Assembly (NCBI GenBank): GCA_947493005.1
Contig: CANLOY010000005.1
Location: 310,001-374,000 of the forward strand
DNA length: 64,000 nt
From: an uncultured Roseivirga sp.
GTDB lineage: Bacteria > Bacteroidota > Bacteroidia > Cytophagales > Cyclobacteriaceae
Direction of reading: 5' to 3'
The position numbers and the translations under genes were made by a program. Shown here in pieces: positions 57,190-64,000 of this stretch. Numbering within the stretch: the stretch's first letter is position 1; every line of letters starts with the position of its first letter. Under the pieces are notes generated by a model. The model saw only the letters and a program-made list of their open reading frames with translations. It ran no database searches and was not told where the DNA came from.

Positions 57190-57347
57190 TTCTTAAAGCC
57201 ATATGGGCAATGCCGGCAACCATTTTGACAGCAATAGCCGCGTTTAGTATGATATAACGCTGTAAAAACCAATTTGCCATCTTCGCCAATGTAGTAATCT
57301 TCGGTTTTACTGACAATGTTTTCCTTCTTGTTTGAATCCCTCGACAT
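57186..57347 (-). CDS. DUF5522-type small cysteine-rich protein
   Basis: I choose the ATG at 57347 (53 residues, MSRDSNKKENIVSK...). The C-terminus has CCQNGCRHCPYGFKK, the characteristic cysteine cluster of DUF5522, probably metal binding. A 33-residue upstream extension exists but would start inside the opposite promoter. It overlaps the following PH gene by 4 bases. Confidence 0.75.
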   Translation of the reverse strand: MSRDSNKKENIVSKTEDYYIGEDGKLVFTALYHTKRGYCCQNGCRHCPYGFKK

Positions 57348-57348
57348 C

Positions 57349-57379
57349 TTTTTAGCCTGAAATAGATTTGATACCTTTG
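57349..57379 (+). promoter_or_regulatory. Promoter of rocD
   Basis: TTTT (57349-57352), 19 bases, then TACCTTTG (57372-57379), exact TAnnTTTG. It lies 44 bases before the rocD ATG and between it and the divergent DUF5522 gene. Confidence 0.6.
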
Positions 57380-57423
57380 CCGGACAAAGTTGTTTTTTGA
57401 AGCAGTAAATTAAGTAAACTATT

Positions 57424-58665
57424 ATGGAATTAGTACAAACCAGCAACGAAGCGATTGCATTAGAGGATAAGTATGGAGCACATAACTACCATCCACTACC
57501 AGTTGTGCTGGCAAAGGGAGAAGGTGTTTATGTGTGGGATGTTGAAGGAAAGAAATATTTTGATTTTCTATCAGCATATAGCGCGGTCAATCAAGGGCAC
57601 TGTCACCCTAGAATTGTTGGAGCTTTAAAAGCACAAGCAGAGACACTTACACTTACTTCAAGGGCTTTCTATAACGATGTCTTAGGTGTTTATGAGAAGT
57701 ACATGAGCGAGTATTTTGGTTTCGACAAAATATTGCCAATGAACACAGGAGCAGAAGCGGTTGAAACAGCAATTAAGCTTTGTAGAAAGTGGGCCTATGA
57801 GAAAAAAGGGATTAGTGAAAATGAGGCAAAAATAATTGTTTGCGAAAACAACTTCCATGGTAGAACTACAACGATAATTTCGTTTTCTAATGATGAAGAT
57901 GCGCGCAAGAACTTTGGACCCTACACAAGTGGTTTTATCAAGATTCCATATAATGACATTGAAGCTTTAAAAACTGCGTTGAGCGAAGAAAATGTTGCTG
58001 GATTTCTTGTTGAGCCCATTCAGGGTGAAGCAGGGGTGTTTGTTCCCGATGAAGGATATTTGGCTGAAGCCAATAAAATCTGTAAGGAAAATAATGTGCT
58101 TTTTATTGCAGATGAGGTGCAAACTGGTATAGCAAGAACCGGGGAGTTACTAGCTTGTAATTATGAAGAAGTTAACCCTGATATTTTGATTTTGGGTAAA
58201 GCAGTTTCAGGAGGCGTATATCCGGTTTCTGCGGTTCTCGCCAACAACCCTATCATGGAAGTGATTAAGCCAGGACAACATGGTAGTACTTTTGGAGGAA
58301 ACCCCCTGGCAGCCAAAGTAGCAATGGCAGCGTTAGATGTTGTTAAGGACGAGAAACTGGCTGAAAATGCAAAGTGCCTAGGTGATATCTTCAGAAAGAG
58401 GATGAATGCATTTATAGAAACTACAGACCTTGTAACTAAGGTAAGAGGTAAAGGGTTGCTGAATGCGATTTTGATTAACGACACTCCAGAGAGCTCAACT
58501 GCTTGGGATATATGCGTTGCACTTAAAGAAAACGGATTACTCGCCAAGCCAACTCATGGAAATATCATTCGTTTTGCCCCACCACTTGTGATGACTGAAG
58601 ACGAATTACATGAGTGCTGTGATATTATAGAGAAAACTGTTAGAGACTTTGTGAAGAAGGGATAA
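57424..58665 (+). CDS. rocD: Ornithine aminotransferase
   Basis: This 413-residue class III PLP enzyme has [63 protein letters not shown], the catalytic Lys in [20 protein letters not shown], and [20 protein letters not shown]. These are the features of OAT (RocD/Arg pathway), converting ornithine and 2-oxoglutarate to glutamate semialdehyde and glutamate. No arginine catabolism genes are adjacent. Confidence 0.95.
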   Translation: MELVQTSNEAIALEDKYGAHNYHPLPVVLAKGEGVYVWDVEGKKYFDFLSAYSAVNQGHCHPRIVGALKAQAETLTLTSRAFYNDVLGVYEKYMSEYFGFDKILPMNTGAEAVETAIKLCRKWAYEKKGISENEAKIIVCENNFHGRTTTIISFSNDEDARKNFGPYTSGFIKIPYNDIEALKTALSEENVAGFLVEPIQGEAGVFVPDEGYLAEANKICKENNVLFIADEVQTGIARTGELLACNYEEVNPDILILGKAVSGGVYPVSAVLANNPIMEVIKPGQHGSTFGGNPLAAKVAMAALDVVKDEKLAENAKCLGDIFRKRMNAFIETTDLVTKVRGKGLLNAILINDTPESSTAWDICVALKENGLLAKPTHGNIIRFAPPLVMTEDELHECCDIIEKTVRDFVKKG

Positions 58666-58782
58666 ACATATACAGAAAAGCTTTATAGTTAAACTGCAAA
58701 GTTTTTTTGTTGCTTTTGAAACATTCTGCGATAATGTGGTAGGGTATTTGTAAAGGTACCTGTCTTATAACAAATCGGCACT

Positions 58783-58992
58783 ATGCTAACCTCGGCTAAG
58801 AGAAAAATATTAAACATTGTATGTATTATGATGGCTATAGCCTCATTGTCATACGGTCTGGTTTTGAAGTATGCTACATCTCCATCTGATGATGTATTGG
58901 TTCAGGAAAAACCGGAGAACAATGAAGAGTTAATCACTGTAGAACATGATATAGTGTTTACCTCTAATGATTTGATGACTAATCAGGATTAA
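58783..58992 (+). CDS. Hypothetical small single-TM protein
   Basis: The 69-residue product has a TM helix near the N-terminus (ILNIVCIMMAIASLSYGLV) and an acidic C-terminal tail (EKPENNEELITVEHDIVFTSNDLMTNQD). No family recognised. It has its own terminator (59012-59038), supporting a real transcription unit. Confidence 0.5.
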   Translation: MLTSAKRKILNIVCIMMAIASLSYGLVLKYATSPSDDVLVQEKPENNEELITVEHDIVFTSNDLMTNQD

Positions 58993-59011
58993 TAGAGAAT
59001 AATTAATTTTA

Positions 59012-59038
59012 AAAAAGGGGACTTGATGTCCCTTTTTT
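59012..59038 (+). terminator. Terminator of the small-TM gene
   Basis: AAAAAGGGGAC (59012-59022), loop TTGAT, GTCCCTTTTTT (59028-59038): an 11-bp stem with one G-T pair near the base, then T. Confidence 0.85.
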
Positions 59039-59086
59039 TATACATTCTATTTTGACTATCTTCAAAGACACCAAAACATTTATTGC

Positions 59087-61039
59087 TTGAAAAAAATAGT
59101 CCTGATTTTAATATTGGTGGGTATTTTATTCCCTTATCTAATCTCTTTTTCACAAACCAATACCCCAGATGATCTGGAGAAAATAAAACTTCGGGCAGAG
59201 CAGAATTATTATGCACAACCCGATAGTACATACATCCTTGCAGACTCTCTCATTAGTGTATCTACTCAATTAGGCAAAAATGTTTATGTAGGTGAAGGGT
59301 TAAGATTAAAAGGTGTTTATCATCAGTTAAGAGCTGAGTTGGATACTGCCTTTTCTTACTTTCAACAAGCGGGTGAAATTTTCAGGTCTTTAAATGATTC
59401 AACAAGATTGCCCAGAGCACTTTTATCAGAAGCGCTTATGGATATCAGCCTAGGTAGATATGCAGTTGCTCTGGAAAAGTGTATGGAGGCAAAATCTATT
59501 TCAGAGCTTGTTAAACTGGAGCCTTTTAGATTAAGAGCGATAGCTGAAATAGCAAGGATTTATTCGTTTCAAGGTAATCATGCAAAAGCGCTGGAAGAAT
59601 GTCAATACTATTATAGTCAGGTAAAGAATTCTGAAGACCTTAATCAGTTGGCAACTTCTTTAAGTTACTTGTCCGTTGAGTTTATGCATCTAAAGGTTCA
59701 TGATAGTAGCCTTTACTATCTGGAAAAAAATTTGGCAGTGCAATCTGAACTAAGAAACCCAGTTGGTGTGGGGGCTGCACTTCAAAATATGGCAAGTGTA
59801 TATCTCGAAATGAAAGACACAATAGCTTCGAATCAAAAGTTTAGAGAGTCATTAGTTGAATATCGTAAAGTCGGATTTGGTCAGGGTATAGCTCAAGTTC
59901 AGCTAAACATAGCCTCTTCTCTTGCCAGAGCAGGCAAGTATAGAGAAGCAGTTCCAGTAATTGAAGAGGGAGTCGTATATGCCAAACCTTTGGGAGATTT
60001 AAGACTATTGAGGGCACAGTATCAGTTACAATCTGAGGTGTATGAAAAAACAGGCTCATTTAGGAAAGCATTGATGGCACATAAGAATTATGCTGCGTTA
60101 AATGATTCCCTTTCTAATGCTGACAAGCAACGCACTATAAATGAACTACTGACGAAATATGAAACTCAGGAAAAAGAGCAAAGAATAGAAGTTCAAAATG
60201 AGCGGTTGGACAAGCAAGAAGCGGAGCTTCAAAGGAAACAAGTAATTATAGTTGGACTAATAGTGCTATCAGTAATGGTAGTTTTGCTTATTAGAATCAG
60301 AGCGAGTAAGAAACAGGCTTTAATTCAGAAAGAAGGAGAACTTAAACTTCGCGAAGCAGAGATTAATGCGGTAATCAATTCTCAGGAAAAGGAAAGGAAT
60401 CGATTTGCAAGAGATTTACATGATGGGTTCGGACAGCTGATTTCAGTACTTAAGCTCAATTTGTCTCAGCTAAATGAAGTGACAAATAAAGATGTAGAGA
60501 AGAGAGATGAAATTTTTAAAAATGGGGAATCAGTTATAAATGAGATGTATAGTGAACTTCGGAATATATGTTTCGATTTAATGCCTCAGACTCTAGTGAA
60601 GCGTGGAATTACCTCTGCATTGAAAGAGTTTGGCTCCAGAATTAACCAAAACACAAAAGTCAATTGTGAAGTGTTGGTTTTCGATAATAATGAGAGATTA
60701 CCTGAGCTTGTAGAAATAAGTCTTTTCAGAATTACACAGGAATGGGTCAATAATGTGCTTAAGTATGCTGGTGCAGACACTATAACTATCCAGTTGACCA
60801 GAGAAGATGGGGAGGCTACACTAACCATTGAAGATAATGGAACAGGTTTCGATTCGCAGGATTTCTACAAAGGAAAAGGTAATGGGTGGAGAAATATACA
60901 AACACGCTTAAATCAGGTTGGAGGAGAGTTTGATCTGGACACTAGACAAGGCGTGAAAGGAAGTATGGTTACGGTGAATGTATACTTGAAGGAGGGCATA
61001 ATACCCATTGGTACGGATATGGAAATGACCGGAAGCTAG
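59087..61039 (+). CDS. TPR-containing NarL-type sensor histidine kinase
   Basis: This 650-residue protein starts at TTG 59087, followed directly by AAA AAA (LKKIVLILILVG, a signal peptide); no suitable ATG is present. A periplasmic TPR region spans about 30-350 (blade-like repeats such as ALLSEALMDISLGRYAVALEKC). A TM helix is near 385-405 (VIIVGLIVLSVMVVLLI), then HisKA_3 with the phospho-acceptor His445 in FARDLHDGFGQLIS and a HATPase domain (EWVNNVLKYAGADT, IEDNGTGF). It pairs with the LuxR-type regulator encoded downstream. Confidence 0.93.
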   Translation: MKKIVLILILVGILFPYLISFSQTNTPDDLEKIKLRAEQNYYAQPDSTYILADSLISVSTQLGKNVYVGEGLRLKGVYHQLRAELDTAFSYFQQAGEIFRSLNDSTRLPRALLSEALMDISLGRYAVALEKCMEAKSISELVKLEPFRLRAIAEIARIYSFQGNHAKALEECQYYYSQVKNSEDLNQLATSLSYLSVEFMHLKVHDSSLYYLEKNLAVQSELRNPVGVGAALQNMASVYLEMKDTIASNQKFRESLVEYRKVGFGQGIAQVQLNIASSLARAGKYREAVPVIEEGVVYAKPLGDLRLLRAQYQLQSEVYEKTGSFRKALMAHKNYAALNDSLSNADKQRTINELLTKYETQEKEQRIEVQNERLDKQEAELQRKQVIIVGLIVLSVMVVLLIRIRASKKQALIQKEGELKLREAEINAVINSQEKERNRFARDLHDGFGQLISVLKLNLSQLNEVTNKDVEKRDEIFKNGESVINEMYSELRNICFDLMPQTLVKRGITSALKEFGSRINQNTKVNCEVLVFDNNERLPELVEISLFRITQEWVNNVLKYAGADTITIQLTREDGEATLTIEDNGTGFDSQDFYKGKGNGWRNIQTRLNQVGGEFDLDTRQGVKGSMVTVNVYLKEGIIPIGTDMEMTGS

Positions 61040-61126
61040 GATAGTTTCAATTCAAGGCATTAGAGATTTTTGTCTTGTATGAATTGGCTTTCCAGTATTA
61101 GAACGGTTTCTAAAAGAGCGACAACA

Positions 61127-61744
61127 ATGAAGATAATTTTAGTCGATGATCACAGTCTTGTTCTGGATGGTATCAAGAAACTACTAGAAGAAGATGATAT
61201 GTTGGAAGTTTTAGACACTCAAGGTAACGTTCCTGATGCAATCAGGTCAATAGATAAGCACAAACCTGAGTTGGTAATTACGGACTACAGTATGGGGGAC
61301 GATGATGGCTTGGGGCTCATTCAAAAAACCAGGAGACTTTACCCTGATATGAAGTTCATTATGCTAAGTATGCATGATGAAGCTCATTTGGTAAAAGAAG
61401 TGCTCAAGGAGGGAGTCAATGGTTATGTACTTAAAAAAGATACTAAAGAAGAGCTACTAGAAGCCATCTATGCTGTAAGAGCGGGTAAAATGTACCTTTC
61501 TAATGATATCAATGCAATGCTTGTGAAAAGCCTTTATGAGCCTGATGAAGGTAAACTATTGACCGCTCGAGAAAGGGAAGTCTTACACTTAATAGCTAAA
61601 GAATATTCCAATAAACAGATTGCTGAAGAACTGTTTATTAGCGAAAGAACAGTTGAAACACACCGGAAAAATATTTTCCGTAAAACAAAAACCAATACCA
61701 TAGTAGGGCTTATCAAATTTGCCTACGCCAACAACCTAATTTAA
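61127..61744 (+). CDS. NarL/LuxR-family response regulator
   Basis: I choose the ATG at 61127 (205 residues, MKIILVDDHSLVLDGIKKLL). The receiver domain has the acidic pair Asp7-Asp8, phospho-acceptor Asp53 (VITDYSMGDDDG) and switch Lys in YVLKKDT; the C-terminal LuxR HTH is REREVLHLIAKEYSNKQIAEELFISERTVETHRKNIF. It is the cognate regulator of the TPR kinase. Confidence 0.95.
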   Translation: MKIILVDDHSLVLDGIKKLLEEDDMLEVLDTQGNVPDAIRSIDKHKPELVITDYSMGDDDGLGLIQKTRRLYPDMKFIMLSMHDEAHLVKEVLKEGVNGYVLKKDTKEELLEAIYAVRAGKMYLSNDINAMLVKSLYEPDEGKLLTAREREVLHLIAKEYSNKQIAEELFISERTVETHRKNIFRKTKTNTIVGLIKFAYANNLI

Positions 61745-61746
61745 TC

Positions 61747-62184
61747 GTGAACATTCTCAAGTCGCTTTACTGTAATCAATATTACGAGTTGAAGCCCAAG
61801 GGTAAAGAAGCCTCTGCTCGTACTATGGGTACCAGGCTATTGGGAATTTGTCTCTCTATCAATTTTATTCTATTGATAGTGCTTTTAATGAACTTTATAC
61901 CTGATTTTGCAGATGCGTTTGCCGATAGCATTAAAGATGTTTTTGGTAGAAAGAATGGGAGAGCATTGGGTAAAATAGTAGCGGTAATACCTTTTCTGAT
62001 TTTTCTCCCTTTGGTAAGATATACACTTGGTACACAAAAAAGCTACCAAAGCACTATAAACCAATTCGAGAATCAGTCAAAAGATTCGCAAAGAAAGATA
62101 TCCAGAAGAGGGCTCATTTTTGCAATTGTATCTTTTGCAAGCCTTTTCATAGCTACAACCCTTGCTATGATATTCCTGGCATAA
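61747..62184 (+). CDS. Hypothetical membrane protein
   Basis: This 145-residue protein starts at GTG 61747, 2 bases after the response regulator. It has three TM segments (ICLSINFILLIVLLMNF; IVAVIPFLIFLPLVRYTLG; LIFAIVSFASLFIATTLAMIF). No family recognised. The close linkage suggests it belongs to the two-component operon. Confidence 0.6.
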   Translation: MNILKSLYCNQYYELKPKGKEASARTMGTRLLGICLSINFILLIVLLMNFIPDFADAFADSIKDVFGRKNGRALGKIVAVIPFLIFLPLVRYTLGTQKSYQSTINQFENQSKDSQRKISRRGLIFAIVSFASLFIATTLAMIFLA

Positions 62185-62274
62185 GTTATCCGTGCCAGTA
62201 CGGATGAATAAACCCCATAACGCAAGTATTTAATCACTCTACATAGGTGGTGATCTTTGAGTAAAATCAAGATC

Positions 62275-62856
62275 ATGAGGTTAATTGTCTGCTTTTTCAT
62301 ATTTGCCACTGTAACAATGAGTTCGGTTGCACAAAGCCAAAAAGAGGATATCAAGTCAACTTTGCTCGATGGTTACTTCAAATTTCTTGGAGACCAGAAA
62401 ATTTCAAAAGCGCTGGATTATATACATCCAGACCTTATTAACATGTTGGGTAAGCAAACTTTTGAAGAGCAGTACAGGCAACTCTTTAATAACCCTGGAA
62501 TAAGGGTTTCTATGAAAGCTTTTTCAGTAGATACAGTTAGCCCTGTCTACCGGTACCAGCAAGAGAACTATGTTCTCGTGGCTTATAGCTTCAAAATGAC
62601 ATTTGTGGTAGACATGTCCAATGATAAAGATGGTGTATTACATGATGTCCTACTGGCAAATTATAAAAGTCAGTTCGGAGCCAGAAATGTTACTTCTAAG
62701 GCGGAAGGAACATATGTGATTGACGTGAAACGAGAGATGTTCGCGATAGATAGTGATAAGTTTGAAGGTTGGAAGTTTCTTGATTTTGAAGAAGGAATGA
62801 AGGTTATAATCGTCAACATGATTCCAGAAGAAGTATTTGAACATTTTAATAAATAG
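62275..62856 (+). CDS. Hypothetical secreted protein
   Basis: I choose the ATG at 62275 (193 residues): a signal peptide (MRLIVCFFIFATVTMSSVAQ) and a compact alpha/beta mature part (SALDYIHPDLINMLGKQTFEEQYRQLF-like start near residue 40, MLGKQTFEEQYRQLF). It ends MIPEEVFEHFNK. No named family recognised. The following gene starts 2 bases after its stop. Confidence 0.6.
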   Translation: MRLIVCFFIFATVTMSSVAQSQKEDIKSTLLDGYFKFLGDQKISKALDYIHPDLINMLGKQTFEEQYRQLFNNPGIRVSMKAFSVDTVSPVYRYQQENYVLVAYSFKMTFVVDMSNDKDGVLHDVLLANYKSQFGARNVTSKAEGTYVIDVKREMFAIDSDKFEGWKFLDFEEGMKVIIVNMIPEEVFEHFNK

Positions 62857-62858
62857 CC

Positions 62859-64000
62859 ATGAAAAAGTTATTTCTTCTAGCAGGCTTTATGTCCTGGACA
62901 TTGGTTAATGCGCAAGTTTTGGAAATACCAACTCTCAAATCAAAGGGCATTAATGCAAAAGCGACAAAGGTAGAGTTAAAGCAATATGCTTTTATCAATA
63001 ACAAAGGATTAACGCTCAACCAATCAGATATTGAGAGTTACGATGAAAAAGGGAGGTTGGCATCCATTGATAGAACAATTCATAGTTCTGGTTTAAAGTA
63101 CAGATACACTTATACACTCAATAAGAAAGGAAAGATTGATCAGGAAAAGATTGTCAATGCTGCTAACAATCAGACAGTAAGAACAACAAGTTACTCCTAT
63201 AAAAAAGGATTGTTGGCTAGTACAACACAAGTACAAGGTACTGTTACACTAGTTAAAAAATACTTGTACAATGATGATAGCTACCTTACTAAGGTAGAAG
63301 TTACAGAAAACGGGTCACCTAAAGGAGAAGAGATTTACAGAGTAGATGATCAGGGCAGACGAACAAGAACTTCTCAAAAACTTCCGGATAAGGAAGTAGC
63401 AAGCACCATTTCAACTTTTACATATACTCAACAAGACAGCATAGAGACCAAAACGGAGATCAGAAATGTGAATGGTGTGAAATATGAAATTGTTACCACC
63501 AAAGACACTAATACAGATAGGAATTTAAAAGAGGTTACAAAGAATATGAGTAACTCTCAGTCTGGATTTAATAACCTGATTTATGAGAATGACACTAAAG
63601 GGAGCTGGATAAAAGGAGAAGTGATTGATGATAATTTCGGAAGGTCAAGGTTAATATTAAAGAAAATCACCTATGCCGATGGAACAGTTACCGGGCATGA
63701 TGAGATGGTTTTTCCTGACGATTATAGAGCACAATACATAAGGAAATACAGTCAAAAGCAAGTTGCAATAAATGGCAAAGTTTATAACACCACATCGCCC
63801 TCTTCTTTAGACTATACTTCTGATAGAATTTGCTACGCATTTGACCTTAACGCCTGGATTATTATGAAGAACTACGATAGCAATACCAGTATGTCTAAAT
63901 GGGCAGAGGCGCAGGTGATTAAAGGTGGTAGTAAAGTAGTATTATGGTCTGCGAGCAGTGCTGGAATAAAGGTATTTAATCATGGGAAAGAAGTATTGAA
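62859..64000 (+). CDS. Secreted repeat-containing protein, 3' end cut by window
   Basis: The ATG at 62859 (MKKLFLLAGFMSWTLVNAQ, a signal peptide) opens a frame of more than 380 residues that runs off the end. The sequence has short repeats with 'Y.Y....k....' strands (SYDEKGRLASIDR, YLYNDDSYLTKVEV, YRVDDQGRRTRTSQK), resembling YD-type or similar beta-hairpin repeats. It follows the upstream secreted protein after 2 bases, likely co-transcribed. Function unknown. Confidence 0.65.
   Translation, partial: MKKLFLLAGFMSWTLVNAQVLEIPTLKSKGINAKATKVELKQYAFINNKGLTLNQSDIESYDEKGRLASIDRTIHSSGLKYRYTYTLNKKGKIDQEKIVNAANNQTVRTTSYSYKKGLLASTTQVQGTVTLVKKYLYNDDSYLTKVEVTENGSPKGEEIYRVDDQGRRTRTSQKLPDKEVASTISTFTYTQQDSIETKTEIRNVNGVKYEIVTTKDTNTDRNLKEVTKNMSNSQSGFNNLIYENDTKGSWIKGEVIDDNFGRSRLILKKITYADGTVTGHDEMVFPDDYRAQYIRKYSQKQVAINGKVYNTTSPSSLDYTSDRICYAFDLNAWIIMKNYDSNTSMSKWAEAQVIKGGSKVVLWSASSAGIKVFNHGKEVL

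Overview
The window comes from a Bacteroidota chromosome, most likely a marine or free-living Cytophagales-type bacterium (order-level placement is inference). The evidence is a SusC/SusD pair, type IX secretion (T9SS) C-terminal sorting domains, promoters of the Bacteroidota form TTTG-N19-TAnnTTTG, few Shine-Dalgarno sequences, a bacillithiol enzyme (BshC) with a YtxJ-type bacilliredoxin, a fused alpha/beta E1 ketoacid dehydrogenase and the small DUF4295 ribosomal-cluster protein. The DNA looks AT-rich by eye. I saw no tRNA, rRNA or CRISPR array.

Layout. 1-5800: the end of a beta-propeller lactonase gene, then a minus-strand run (hypothetical membrane protein, DinB-like protein, LysE exporter, DUF4440-like lipoprotein, LytTR regulator, LytS-type kinase, secreted alpha/beta hydrolase). 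5.99-12.1 kb: a tandemly duplicated cassette of PadR regulator plus large MacB/FtsX-type permease, preceded by a striking inverted/direct repeat that looks like the PadR operator and closed by a strong hairpin. 12.1-18 kb: rarA, a T9SS-exported M64 peptidase, small secreted proteins and an M28 peptidase. 18-25.8 kb: a SusD/SusC pair, a small membrane protein, a nitroreductase and a DASS/SLC13 carboxylate transporter. 25.8-28.6 kb: a gene-poor stretch with an orphan terminator, then sucD with a consensus promoter, then an intact IS3-family element with terminal repeats, a 3-bp target duplication and a canonical frameshift site.

28.9-35.4 kb: rny, zapA, a coiled-coil partner, pheT, a DUF1684 protein, radC and rpsT. 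35.6-46.4 kb: secreted lipocalin-like and WxxGxW proteins, ytxJ, the E1 fusion, an M16 peptidase, ispF, mnmD, and a lipoprotein followed by a 1239-residue T9SS beta-propeller protein. 46.4-57.3 kb (minus strand): 5-formyl-THF cyclo-ligase, bshC, rimO, a small unknown, ftsY, DUF4295, rpmG, a degenerate M23-like lipoprotein, an Xaa-Pro aminopeptidase, rpmB, two bacterial PH-domain membrane proteins and a DUF5522 protein. 57.4-64 kb (plus strand): an ornithine aminotransferase, a small membrane protein, a TPR sensor kinase with its LuxR-type regulator and membrane proteins, and two secreted proteins, the last cut by the window end.

Most of the window is housekeeping or ordinary accessory content. 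The best candidate for something not fully described is the duplicated PadR-permease cassette. Its regulators are nearly identical, its permeases have diverged, it has a shared operator, it contains a 55-bp stretch of perfect DNA identity at the domain junction, and no ATPase gene lies nearby.
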